Source: an uncultured Erythrobacter sp. (GTDB lineage: Bacteria > Pseudomonadota > Alphaproteobacteria > Sphingomonadales > Sphingomonadaceae). From it: a stretch of DNA of 64,000 bases. The first letter of the stretch is position 1. Each line of letters starts with the position of its first letter. The stretch spans positions 310,001 to 374,000 of the forward strand of contig CANKYK010000001.1 of NCBI GenBank assembly GCA_947488155.1, read 5' to 3'. The notes below the pieces were generated by a model. The model saw nothing but the letters and a program-made list of their open reading frames with translations. It searched no databases and was not told where the DNA came from. Positions 36,612 to 45,663 of the stretch are shown piece after piece. A program made the position numbers and the translations under genes.

Positions 36612-39600
36612 TTAGAACCTTGCACGCACGCCAGCGTAGAACTCTCGTCCTTCAACATCATTCAGCGTGGAAAGGATGTTACGGCTGTTCCCGAGTGTAA
36701 GGCCCGTCGGCAGTATAGGACCGATGCGATCGAAGACATTAGTAACGCCGCCAAAGATCGAAAACCGATCATCATCGCCGAAGCTATATCGCACAAAAAG
36801 ATCATGAATCGTCTCCGATCCTGCACGGAAAAAGCTTGGATCTTCAGGAGGGACAAAATCGTCAAGTCCGCCACTCTTGAAAGTTGTCGTCCAACTCAAG
36901 GTTATGCCATCATACCCCCAGCTCGCACGTGCGCGAAATTCATCCTGCGACTGAGTGATTCTGCCTAAAACACTCTCCGTGGTCGGCCCCTCGATTGCAG
37001 GGAAAGTGAATTCATCGGTAAAGTAGTGAGAATAACGTACGTCAAAGTTAAACCTACCTGGGATTATAGATGGCTCAATCTTGTAAAGAACTGAGACATC
37101 TAATCCCGCAGTATCTAGGCTGTTCAAATTCTCCGAACGATTGAGAACCTGCGTTACGTTACCCGTTGTTGCATTACGGGTGATCACATCGCAAAAACGG
37201 TTGTCAGGAAAGGCCGTATCCGAAAAACAAAGATCAGCGGTTAGCTGCGTAGAGATACTGCCAACTGCGTCATCAATGGAGACGTCGTAGTAATCCACCG
37301 CCACGATCAAATTTGGAATGAAAGATGGAGTGAAGACACCGCCCACGGTGTAGGTGGTCGCCGTTTCCTCCTGCAAATCTTGATTGCCAATATTCGGACC
37401 TGCAACCTGGGTTGGGCCATTGAAGGCCATCCCAGCATTATCGGGATCGGCAAAGAAGGCCAGGATCCCAGGCTCCGCCAAACAGTTAGCGGAGATGGTC
37501 TCAGCGGACGTAGTGCTTCCTGGGGCTGGTGTTACGCCAGTTCCATCGGGCATTAGGCCGTTGCAAGGATCTCTTAAGCTATCGAAATCGGGCCTTGAGG
37601 GCGCAAAAAATTCGGTCAGAGTAGGCGCCCGTTGGGAACGGGAGTATTGCGCACGAAAACGAATGTCATCGATCGGCTGCCACGTTCCACCAATGTTATA
37701 GCTGTAAACCGTGCCTACGGTTGAATAGTTAGCCACCCGCCCAGCAAGCTGCAACGAGAGCTGGTCTTCGATAATCGGGACATCTAGCTCCGCAAAACCT
37801 TCGATCACATCGAATGAGGCCCGAAAGTCGGGTGTGGTCGTCAGGGTCGTAAGTTCTAGATCCTGATCCGGGTCACCAGTCGTATCCTGAAGTTCGTGCC
37901 GGTAGTCGAATCCGAACGCAACCTTCACATCACCCGCTGGCAATGCGAAAATCGTGCCATCGATCGCACCCGAGACGGTCGCTTGTTCACGAAACTGCAA
38001 CAGCAGCCCATTGTAACGGATGAAATCCGCCGCAGCATCCGAAATCGACCCTTCACCGAAGATGTTTAGGGGAGCGCATCCCTCCGCCCGCGCAGCTTCA
38101 TCGGCGCATTGCAGGCCATCTGGGGTCACATTAAGGGCGGTACGCACATTCAACTGGCTTATTTGATTTAGAGAATCCTGACGTTGATTAAAACGGCCAA
38201 AGGTAGCACCCAAGTTCCACCTCAAGTCGTCAGAGATCGCACCTTTCAACCCAAATTGCCCACGAATGATCTCGCGCTCGTTGATCGTAACCGCTCGACC
38301 CACCTCAGAAAACCGTCTTGCAAAAGAGACTGTTCCAATTCGGGTCTCTTCAACCTCAGGCGGAATAAAGGGGTTGTCTGCCGCAATGGGGCCAACATCG
38401 CCCAATGCGTTGAACGGTCCGATATCTGTGCCACTGGAGACATTTAATGCAGAACCGGTCGATACAACGTTAAAGCTGGTGTAATATAGGTTGAAAAAGA
38501 CTTCTGTGGTGGGTGTGATTTCGAAGGCCGCCCTTATGGCGCCATTATAAATTTCCAACGACGGGAAAATTGACTGGCCAGGCCGAAAATTGAAGCCGTC
38601 CACATCTGTTTCAAAACCAAACCGCGGGTCACGATCATCGGGAAGATTGCCAGCACGATCGTTGAAGAACACACCACCAATATTGAAGGCATCATCCCCC
38701 TCAAAAATGCCGCCCGGCAAACCAGAGCTACCTGATGGATTGATACAGAAACGGCCGGAGTTATCACAATCACCAAATGTGGTCTCGTCGCGGAACGCAT
38801 TGGGGTTATCCGGATCCAGCGGGTTGGTGAGAGGCCGATTGAACTCAACATTCGCAATTGACTCCGGACGCGAGGCATCTGCGAAGATTGCTTTGTGATC
38901 ATCATAGCTAAACGCGGCGAGGAAATAGCCGCGATCATCCGCAAACTTTTTGCCGAAGGTGGCATCAAGCGAAAATTCTTCGCCACCAGATGCCTCAGGC
39001 GTACGATAATGGGCGGCCAGCTCAAGACCTTCAAAGTCATCTTCGAGAATGACATTTACAACGCCTCCGATAGCATCTGAGCCATAGATGGCCGAAGCGC
39101 CACCAGTGGTGACTTCGAGCCGCTTCACAAACCCACTTGGTATAGTGTTGAGGCTTACGCTTTCATTGCTGCCTGAGTTGGAAACAACTCGTAGCCCGTC
39201 AATCAGAGTCAATGTCCTATTTGCACCCAAACGGCGCAGACTAATCGTACTCAATCCGCTATTTTGCACACTTGTTGCTGTAGTTTCAGGTGCGAAGCCC
39301 CGATCCACACCGGGCAGCCCCTTCAATATCTCACTAATATCGCGGGAACCAGTTTGCTCAATGTCGTCTGCACTCAAGACCTGCAACGGCACGTTTGATG
39401 TAGCGTTTGACACTACCGCCTGACGAATGCGTGAACCCGTTACGATGATCGTGTTGTCAGGCGCCGCTGCCTGCCCAGCGGTTGAGGCAGGGCGAATGGT
39501 TGCCCCTTGCTCTTCAGCCGTGGCCTGACCGTTAGTGCCCTCTCGCGCCTGCGCCGCTTGCACCAAAAAGACATTATGTCGCGTCTTGGTGAAACGAAGG

Positions 39601-39878
39601 CCAGTACCGCGCAGCAAATGCCCGAGTGCAACCTCAGGTTCATAGCGACCATCAACGTCATTCGATCTCTTGCCATTTGTGAGATGGCTAGCAAAGAGGA
39701 TCTCTTTGCCGCTCTCTTGAGCAAATTCCCTGAGAGCATCACCAAGTGGCTGCGGATCAATATCGAAATTGACGGGCTTCGCCAACGCCGGACTCGCGAA
39801 AGCCAAAGCAACCGAGGCGACACCCATGCGAAGCATGGCTCGACATGCGGTGGTAGTTTTGGCGGTAGTACGATTCAT
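36612..39878 (-). CDS. FecA-like TonB-dependent receptor with STN signalling domain
   Basis: The 1088-residue outer-membrane receptor has a signal peptide and then a secretin/TonB short N-terminal (STN) domain at about residues 34-110 (FDIDPQPLGDALREFAQESG, VALGHLLRGTGLRFT), which in FecA-type systems contacts the anti-sigma factor in the periplasm. A TonB box/plug follows (IIVTGSRIRQAVVSN, TLTLIDGLRVVSNSG, AIYGSDAIGGVVNVIL) and the barrel ends in VRARF. The matching FecR and FecI genes lie immediately upstream on the same strand, so ligand binding here probably induces its own expression. The ligand is unknown and need not be iron. Confidence 0.94.
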   Translation of the reverse strand: MNRTTAKTTTACRAMLRMGVASVALAFASPALAKPVNFDIDPQPLGDALREFAQESGKEILFASHLTNGKRSNDVDGRYEPEVALGHLLRGTGLRFTKTRHNVFLVQAAQAREGTNGQATAEEQGATIRPASTAGQAAAPDNTIIVTGSRIRQAVVSNATSNVPLQVLSADDIEQTGSRDISEILKGLPGVDRGFAPETTATSVQNSGLSTISLRRLGANRTLTLIDGLRVVSNSGSNESVSLNTIPSGFVKRLEVTTGGASAIYGSDAIGGVVNVILEDDFEGLELAAHYRTPEASGGEEFSLDATFGKKFADDRGYFLAAFSYDDHKAIFADASRPESIANVEFNRPLTNPLDPDNPNAFRDETTFGDCDNSGRFCINPSGSSGLPGGIFEGDDAFNIGGVFFNDRAGNLPDDRDPRFGFETDVDGFNFRPGQSIFPSLEIYNGAIRAAFEITPTTEVFFNLYYTSFNVVSTGSALNVSSGTDIGPFNALGDVGPIAADNPFIPPEVEETRIGTVSFARRFSEVGRAVTINEREIIRGQFGLKGAISDDLRWNLGATFGRFNQRQDSLNQISQLNVRTALNVTPDGLQCADEAARAEGCAPLNIFGEGSISDAAADFIRYNGLLLQFREQATVSGAIDGTIFALPAGDVKVAFGFDYRHELQDTTGDPDQDLELTTLTTTPDFRASFDVIEGFAELDVPIIEDQLSLQLAGRVANYSTVGTVYSYNIGGTWQPIDDIRFRAQYSRSQRAPTLTEFFAPSRPDFDSLRDPCNGLMPDGTGVTPAPGSTTSAETISANCLAEPGILAFFADPDNAGMAFNGPTQVAGPNIGNQDLQEETATTYTVGGVFTPSFIPNLIVAVDYYDVSIDDAVGSISTQLTADLCFSDTAFPDNRFCDVITRNATTGNVTQVLNRSENLNSLDTAGLDVSVLYKIEPSIIPGRFNFDVRYSHYFTDEFTFPAIEGPTTESVLGRITQSQDEFRARASWGYDGITLSWTTTFKSGGLDDFVPPEDPSFFRAGSETIHDLFVRYSFGDDDRFSIFGGVTNVFDRIGPILPTGLTLGNSRNILSTLNDVEGREFYAGVRARF

Positions 39879-39998
39879 CTCAGGATTCCCCCATCATTCA
39901 GTCTGCAATCGTTTCTCGATTGTCAGTGGGGTAGAGCGATACGGCAACCAAAACCCGCCAACCTTTTTTGAGCGAGAGGCACCCAAGCAACCAAACCG

Positions 39999-41045
39999 CT
40001 AACGCGCTGATGGCTCCAAGTGGATTTCAGTGCCGCTAACGTGCGTGGCCGTTACTCCGAAATATGCTTCCAATGCAGCGACAAAGCTGTCTTGCCGCCC
40101 GGCAATGAACACTCCGTTGATTTCGGTATTCGCTAGCTCATAGTCGGAGATGGTAAGTTTGACATCGCTGTAACGATTCATTTCCTGGACTGCGATCATC
40201 AGGGGAGTATCTTCGAATACAGCGTTGCCATTTCGCCAGGACGCAGCAACGGACAAATTCGCCTGACGGCGCAGCGCCGGACCAGCCTGACGCACGCTAA
40301 GTTTCTGTCCGGCAACAAGCATCGCACCTCGCTGCAGACCTTCCCGATCATCTTGATCGATCCGCTTAACTTCAACCTTGCCCTCTAGGACCGTTACGTC
40401 GACCGTATCCTCTAACGTTCTAACATCAAACGCAGTTCCGACTGCTATCACCTTGTAATCGCCTGCATAGACGACGAAGGGGCGATCGGGATTATGGGCG
40501 ACATCGAAGTGCGCCTCCCCTCTAGTAAGGTGAATAGCCCTCTCGTCCAGGCCGTATCGCACGTCAATCTCGCTGTCAGTATTGAGCGTTGCGATCGTTC
40601 CATCGGTAAGCGGGATGTCGGTCCGGTCACCCACCGCTGTTTCAAAGACCGGTGTATGATCGTTAACCGCGTGCGTCACGCCCTCGACGTTACTTCCTGT
40701 TTGCATGACAAGCAGTGCAGTCATGGCAACAGCCGCAACGCTCGCAGCAAAGGCCTTGCTTGCAAACGACCAACGGGTTGAATTCGGGGTAGGCGCAGCA
40801 CTTTCCTGACTGCGGCTTAGTGCCGCTGAGCGCATAGACTGCACTTCCGGCATCAATGCGATCGTCGGCAAGTCTTTGATCATTTTCTGCAAGCCGTTGA
40901 ACGCCTGTGCGTTAGCTGGATCTGCGCTTTTCCATTCTTCATGCTCAGCACGATCGGCATCACTGCAGTCGGGTGCGCGCAAACGGGCATCCCAAAATCC
41001 TGCCGCCTCGCAGGTATCCATATCTGTTTCGGCAGGCGAGTTCAT
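39999..41045 (-). CDS. fecR: FecR-family anti-sigma factor
   Basis: The 348-residue protein has an N-terminal cytoplasmic domain with the FecR_N pattern (FWDARLRAPDCSDADRAEHEEW), one transmembrane helix at about residues 93-115, and a periplasmic FecR domain (TDIPLTDGTIATLNTDSEID, VIAVGTAFDVRTLED) with a C-terminal STN-like part (YSDVKLTISDYELANTEING). It would hold the FecI sigma factor until the receptor signals. Its start overlaps the sigma-factor stop by four bases (ATGA), so the pair is co-translated. Confidence 0.93.
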   Translation of the reverse strand: MNSPAETDMDTCEAAGFWDARLRAPDCSDADRAEHEEWKSADPANAQAFNGLQKMIKDLPTIALMPEVQSMRSAALSRSQESAAPTPNSTRWSFASKAFAASVAAVAMTALLVMQTGSNVEGVTHAVNDHTPVFETAVGDRTDIPLTDGTIATLNTDSEIDVRYGLDERAIHLTRGEAHFDVAHNPDRPFVVYAGDYKVIAVGTAFDVRTLEDTVDVTVLEGKVEVKRIDQDDREGLQRGAMLVAGQKLSVRQAGPALRRQANLSVAASWRNGNAVFEDTPLMIAVQEMNRYSDVKLTISDYELANTEINGVFIAGRQDSFVAALEAYFGVTATHVSGTEIHLEPSAR

Positions 41046-41578
41046 CGATAACGCTCGACTCGCTTCAACAGGAAGGTGTTTGCCTGTGCGAGATGGCGTT
41101 CAACCGTCCTGATCCCAACGTTCAGATCCTGCGCAATCTGCATCTGCTTGAACCCTTCAAAGTGATAAAGGACGAATATATCGCGCGTTTTTTCCGGCAA
41201 TTCATAGAGTCCTGAAATAAGCTGTTTTACAGCCTCCCTGTCTGCCAAGACGGTTTCGATCGAGATTTCCGCCAAAATATGCTTATCTTCATCAAACATA
41301 TCTTGCAGGTCGGCACGGCTGGTTGTGCGCTTACGATAATATTCGGCGATCGATGCTCGTGCGGTCTGGAAGATGTAACCTTCAACCGTCTCGATCGAAT
41401 TCAGATCGGCGCGATGCGCCAAGCGAACAAAGACATCCTGCACCAGGTCGTCCACTTCCCCAGGCGATGGAACACGCTTCTTGAAATAGCTCTTAAGAGC
41501 TGGCCCGAATTCTTGAGACCAACCCTCTAACAACGCACGATCTTTGGCGCCTAGCGGAGCTAAAGGAGCCCTAGCCAC
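41042..41578 (-). CDS. fecI: FecI-type ECF sigma factor
   Basis: The 178-residue protein has sigma region 2 (YFKKRVPSPGEVDDLVQDVFVRLAHR ending in the usual DDLVQDVF core) and region 4 (LPEKTRDIFVLYHFEGF, then the helix-turn-helix IAQDLNVGIRTVERHLAQA). The spacing and the FecR partner downstream place it in the iron-responsive-like ECF group. It should direct transcription of the STN receptor gene at 36.6-39.9 kb and possibly its own operon. About 216 bases separate it from the Lrp-type regulator; I see no gene there. Confidence 0.94.
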   Translation of the reverse strand: MARAPLAPLGAKDRALLEGWSQEFGPALKSYFKKRVPSPGEVDDLVQDVFVRLAHRADLNSIETVEGYIFQTARASIAEYYRKRTTSRADLQDMFDEDKHILAEISIETVLADREAVKQLISGLYELPEKTRDIFVLYHFEGFKQMQIAQDLNVGIRTVERHLAQANTFLLKRVERYR

Positions 41579-41794
41579 GTTCGAATGGTTTTTTCGACAA
41601 CATTCATCTCAGCTATTTCGAATCGAGGGAGATAGCAAGTTCGAGCAACCATTCCTCGTCTCGCTAGTTGGAGTGCGATCACTGGAAACCTCGCCAGCCT
41701 ATTCCAACTACAAAGAGTTCAAACGCCAATAGTCCGGACAGAAACAAAGCGTCAGTCCGGCACACCTTTGCCGACCGGCTTAGCGATGATCGCT

Positions 41795-42253
41795 CTAGCT
41801 CATATCGGGATAGACCTGCGTATTCTTGACGACGCTGTATGCAAATTTTGTGTCAATGGAACGGATGCCCGGCAATGCATGCAGTTCTTTTCGAACAAAA
41901 CTCTCGTACACCTCCAGATCAGAGACCACGACGCGCATAAAGTAATCAGCATCTCCCGTTGTCATAAAACAATCCAAGATTGAATCTATCGCATCAACTT
42001 TCCGTTCAAACGAACGCACGACTTCCTTGGAGTGTTTTTCCAGTGATATACTGACGAAGACAGTCAATGGAACGCCATATGCTTTCTGATCAACGAGAGC
42101 AGCATATCCTTGAATAACTCCAGTGTCTTCAAGGTTTCTGAGGCGGCGCAAACAGGGCGATGGCGAAAGATTGACCCGCTCCGCAAGCTCAAGGTTCGTA
42201 AGGCGTCCATTCTTCTGGAGTTCGCGGATGATCTGCCGGTCTTTAATATCCAT
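41795..42253 (-). CDS. Lrp/AsnC-family regulator (probable activator of methionine gamma-lyase)
   Basis: The 152-residue protein has the Lrp helix-turn-helix at residues about 4-55 (DRQIIRELQKNGRLTNLELA, LSPSPCLRRLRNLEDTGVI) and a RAM ligand-binding domain (DCFMTTGDADYFMRVVVSDLEVYE). It is divergent from the methionine gamma-lyase gene with a 102-base gap. In Pseudomonas putida the Lrp-type MdeR is encoded divergently from mdeA and activates it in response to methionine; the same arrangement here argues for the same job. The AT-rich gap contains the inverted-type TTTTAGG/CTAAAA sequences, which could be its site. Confidence 0.88.
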   Translation of the reverse strand: MDIKDRQIIRELQKNGRLTNLELAERVNLSPSPCLRRLRNLEDTGVIQGYAALVDQKAYGVPLTVFVSISLEKHSKEVVRSFERKVDAIDSILDCFMTTGDADYFMRVVVSDLEVYESFVRKELHALPGIRSIDTKFAYSVVKNTQVYPDMS

Positions 42254-42355
42254 GACCGACCTTTTAGGGTCATATATGCTAAAATACCATGTTTTTTGAG
42301 CTAATATAGCAATCTATCGCCGCCCGAACCACGCTATGATTGTGCATGCAGAGGA

Positions 42356-43570
42356 GTGCACATGTTCAATAAGCATCAATCCCAATCTCAAAAAATGGGT
42401 TTCGCGACCCGTGCAATTCATCACGGATATGATCCAGCAGGAGCGGAAGGCGCACTTACGCCTCCTTTGCATCTGACATCGACCTTTGTGTTTGAAAGCG
42501 CCCAAGAAGGCGGTGAGATGTTCGCTGGAGAAAGAGAAGGACACTTCTACTCTCGCATCTCAAATCCAACCACAGCTCTATTGGAGCAACGAATTGCGAC
42601 ACTGGAGAACGGAGAAGCTGCTCTGGCAACGGCCTCCGGTATGGGCGCGATTACGTCGACATTATGGACGTTTCTGGAACCGGGCGATGAACTGATCACC
42701 GACAAAACCTTGTATGGCTGTACGTTCGCATTCATGCGCCATGGCCTTGGAAGGTTTGGAATCACGATCACACACGTCGATATGACAGACCCCGAAGAGC
42801 TTGCTCAAGCTATCTCATCCAAAACCAAAATCGTGTATTTTGAGACACCTGCCAATCCCAATATGCGGCTTGTCGATATTGCCGCAATTTCGGCAATAGC
42901 AAAGCAGGCAGGTGCCCGCTGCGTCGTCGATAATACCTATGCTACACCAGTCATTACCCGCCCTCTTGAACTGGGCGCGGATATTGTCGTCCATTCAGCA
43001 ACCAAATATCTGGGAGGGCACGGTGATGTGGTCGCCGGACTTGTTATTGGCAGCACTGACGATGTTTCAGAAATCCGCTTGGTAGGCATGAAAGATATGA
43101 CCGGCGCGGTTATGTCACCGTTCAACGCCATGTTGGTATTGCGAGGATTGAAAACCCTACAAATACGAATGCGACAACACACTGAATCGGCTAAGGCAAT
43201 TGCCACCTACCTGCACACTCATGACGCTGTTTCACAAGTATTCTATCCAGGTCTTCCCACTTTCTCTCAGCACCATCTGGCAAAGATGCAAATGGACCAG
43301 TTCGGCGGAATGATCGCTATCAAACTGGATGGCGGCTATGATGCCGGACTAGCTTTGATGAATGGACTAAATCTCATCCAGCGCGCCGTATCGCTGGGAG
43401 ATACTGAAACTCTGATTCAGCATCCAGCAAGCATGACACATTCCACCTACTCGCCTCAGGAGCGCCATGATCACGGCATTGATGACGGACTTGTTCGGAT
43501 CTCCATCGGTCTAGAAGACGAAGATGACCTGTTACATGACTTGGAATCGGCACTTGAATCGCTTCGTTAA
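42356..43570 (+). CDS. megL: Methionine gamma-lyase
   Basis: The 404-residue PLP enzyme splits L-methionine into methanethiol, 2-oxobutyrate and ammonia. It carries the gamma-lyase start GFATRAIHHGYDP, FYSRISNPT, the PLP-lysine motif HSATKYLGGHGD and, most telling, LYGCTFAF with the cysteine that marks true methionine gamma-lyases among Cys/Met-metabolism enzymes (Cys116 in the P. putida enzyme). Length is typical. It is controlled, by context, through the divergent Lrp-type regulator. A short IS6-type relic lies just after its stop. Confidence 0.93.
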   Translation: MHMFNKHQSQSQKMGFATRAIHHGYDPAGAEGALTPPLHLTSTFVFESAQEGGEMFAGEREGHFYSRISNPTTALLEQRIATLENGEAALATASGMGAITSTLWTFLEPGDELITDKTLYGCTFAFMRHGLGRFGITITHVDMTDPEELAQAISSKTKIVYFETPANPNMRLVDIAAISAIAKQAGARCVVDNTYATPVITRPLELGADIVVHSATKYLGGHGDVVAGLVIGSTDDVSEIRLVGMKDMTGAVMSPFNAMLVLRGLKTLQIRMRQHTESAKAIATYLHTHDAVSQVFYPGLPTFSQHHLAKMQMDQFGGMIAIKLDGGYDAGLALMNGLNLIQRAVSLGDTETLIQHPASMTHSTYSPQERHDHGIDDGLVRISIGLEDEDDLLHDLESALESLR

Positions 43571-43605
43571 GCTCTGTCTCTAAATGGCTTTAGCCAAAAG
43601 AGGGG

Positions 43606-43701
43606 GGTACTGTTGGTCTAACGCGAAATCGTCGCTGCAAGATGTAGAGCGCCTTACCCTCGCTGCTCAATTCGCCAAGGGGCAGTTAGCTTGACAATGC
43701 C
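43606..43701. mobile_element. 96-bp internally deleted IS6-type relic (MITE-like)
   Basis: The left part (43606-43675) matches the left end of the complete IS at 62384 onward: ggtactgttggtctaacgcg against ggtgctgtcagtctaacgcg, and then GAGCGCCTTACCCTCGC against GAGCGCCCTGCCCTCGC. The right part (43684-43701, agttagcttgacaatgcc) matches its right end (agttagcctgacaacgcc). All of the transposase is missing. No target duplication is visible in the flanking 8 bases. It may be a deletion relic or a small non-autonomous element. Confidence 0.75.
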
Positions 43702-43787
43702 CGCTGATCGCCTTTGCCGGCCCTGGCCCACAAAAAACCGCACATTCCAAACATGTAGCCCGCCGCCTTTGATTAACTTGCTTTGGC

Positions 43788-44780
43788 CTACGAGAAGGCC
43801 TTCAAAAACTCACGGTTTGTCGGCAGGTTTTCTTGTAATCTCGCACTCAATCGTTGGGATTCTGCCAATGGGCCGGTCTCTTGATTGATCAGCTCCTTGC
43901 GCCGACGAAACGAGGCGATGCGGCTCGCGAGACTGTCCGGTATATCAAGGCTTTGGCGATCTTGCCAAAATGGCGTGTCATCACGCTGTGTGGCGATGTA
44001 GTGCAAGATAATGAAATCCCGAATGCTATCAAACTCTTCGACAAATTCTCGATTAAAATGACCGGCGAGTGCCGGTGACGATTTCTGGAACGGGAACATT
44101 TTGATCAACCGCGTTGCAACGATCTGAATCAGATGGATCGAGGTCGATTCGAGCGGTTCAAGAAAGCCGGAAGACAGGCCCACAGCGATACAATTCTTCT
44201 CCCAAATGCGCTCAAGCCGCCCCGTGTTGAACTTTATGAAATTCGGATCAGTCCGGGTCGGGCCATCGAGATTGTTCATCAGAATCTCGTACGCTGCATC
44301 CTGCTCCATATAGGCGCTGGAGTAGACATGACCATTGCCGACGCGATGTTGCAGCGGGATACGCCATTGCCACCCGGCCTGATGCGCAATGGCGCGGGTA
44401 TAGGGCAGGATATCGCCGGTGGATTCCGTTTGAACGGCGATCGCCCGGCCCATCGGCAACCAATGGCCGAAATCGACAAATTTCACACCCAGCGCCTGCC
44501 CGATCAGCAAGGCACGAAAGCCAGTGCAATCGATAAACAGATCGCCTTCGATCACTCGCCCATCTTGCAGTCGCAAACTGGCAATATCGCCCTTTTCAGG
44601 GTTAAGTGTAACGTCTTCGATCAGTCCTTCAGTGCGCGTGACGCCCTGCGCCTCGCTGCGTTTGCGCAGATATTTCGCATACAGGCTGGAATCGAGATGA
44701 TAGGCGTAATTCAGCGAGGATTTGTCTGATGTGGCAAACTTTCCTGCCTCAGCAGCTTGAAGTTGAAGAAGCAGCATCAC
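43788..44780 (-). pseudogene. Flavin-dependent tryptophan-halogenase family, truncated relic
   Basis: The reading frame (338 residues if read from a spurious start at 44804) keeps the middle and C-terminal parts of a tryptophan halogenase: LNYAYHLDSSLYAKYLR, FIDCTGFRALLIGQALGV, the family WxWxIP motif in GWQWRIPLQ, and GFLEPLESTSIHLIQ. The whole N-terminal FAD-binding part (GGGTAGW region, about 150 residues) is missing, and the C-terminal part lacks the usual W..V..GQ segment, so there is an internal deletion too. It cannot bind FAD normally and is read as inactive. Halogenase genes of this family often accompany TonB-dependent receptors in sphingomonads, which fits the FecIR-receptor locus nearby. 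Confidence 0.85.
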
Positions 44781-44864
44781 CCCTGACCTGCCACGCCACG
44801 CCACTCTGACATGACACGGACCAGATAGTCCGTTATCGACCCAGAATCGGAATCGACAGTCTCA

Positions 44865-45662
44865 CTACGGTATGATCCTAGTGTGGAATTCGCCGTTTTC
44901 GCCGAATGGGTCGACGCCTTCGGGCAGGCGCTTGATCAGTTCGGCATCGAAGCGGTCACCAATCGCGATACCGGGCAAATCTGTGGCGATGGCACTGATT
45001 CGGCACTCGGCTCCCGATTGGGCCAAGTCCTCCAGCAATGTGCCGTAGTCAACGTTCCAGAGTGGAAGCTCGAGCGTCATGGACTTGGTTCGCTCATGCG
45101 CTGCAAAGGCGTCCTCACGCCAGCTCCTGATATGCTCCAGATGCAAATCGCCAAAGCAAAAAGCCTTGCTATTGGGCACTAGATCCAACGCGGGCAGCAG
45201 CTGTTCCACATAATTCGGCCCAGAGTGCAGCGGCACTCCGATCAGCGGCACATCCAACCTTGTGGCCTGCTCCACCACGTCATCAATGGGGAATTCCTGA
45301 TGCGCGATAATCCTACTACGCGCGTCGAATGTGGTAAGTAGTGTAAGGCTGAATCGTTGCTCACGCTCCAGGGCCCGATATGCGAGAAAGCTGTCCTTGC
45401 CTCCGCTCCAGAACAAGATAGCAGTTTCTCGGGAGGGGGCGGGTCGCGCTTGAGTAAGCCAAGCCGCTTGCTGGATACGCTTGGCACGTTGGGACAAACC
45501 GACGCTTTCATGTCCAAACGGGCAATGCCTGCACCCGGCGCCGCAGCACCTGTCCCTCTCAAGCAGCCCATGACGCGTGAACACCATAAAACCCGTTTCC
45601 GGATCGGTGTAGCTCTTCTCGCCGCGCTTGCAGGCGTCCTCATGAAGGGCCCAATAATTCAT
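44865..45662 (-). CDS. DUF5522 / Dph6-like PP-loop ATPase fusion in a B12-regulated operon
   Basis: The 265-residue protein has an N-terminal Cys-rich DUF5522-like segment (DPETGFMVFTRHGLLERDRC followed by CGAGCRHCPFG) and a PP-loop ATP-pyrophosphatase domain related to diphthine-ammonia ligase (ILFWSGGKDSFLAYRAL, LDVPLIGVPLHSG, FCFGDLHLEHIRSWRED, NGEFHTRIIP). Such enzymes adenylate a carbonyl group for amidation. Bacteria make no diphthamide, so the substrate must differ. Its ATG is one base after the stop of the BtuF-like gene, and the operon is headed by a cobalamin riboswitch, so an amidation or amide-processing step linked to corrinoids is the natural inference. Confidence 0.82.
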   Translation of the reverse strand: MNYWALHEDACKRGEKSYTDPETGFMVFTRHGLLERDRCCGAGCRHCPFGHESVGLSQRAKRIQQAAWLTQARPAPSRETAILFWSGGKDSFLAYRALEREQRFSLTLLTTFDARSRIIAHQEFPIDDVVEQATRLDVPLIGVPLHSGPNYVEQLLPALDLVPNSKAFCFGDLHLEHIRSWREDAFAAHERTKSMTLELPLWNVDYGTLLEDLAQSGAECRISAIATDLPGIAIGDRFDAELIKRLPEGVDPFGENGEFHTRIIP

Positions 45663-45663
45663 A

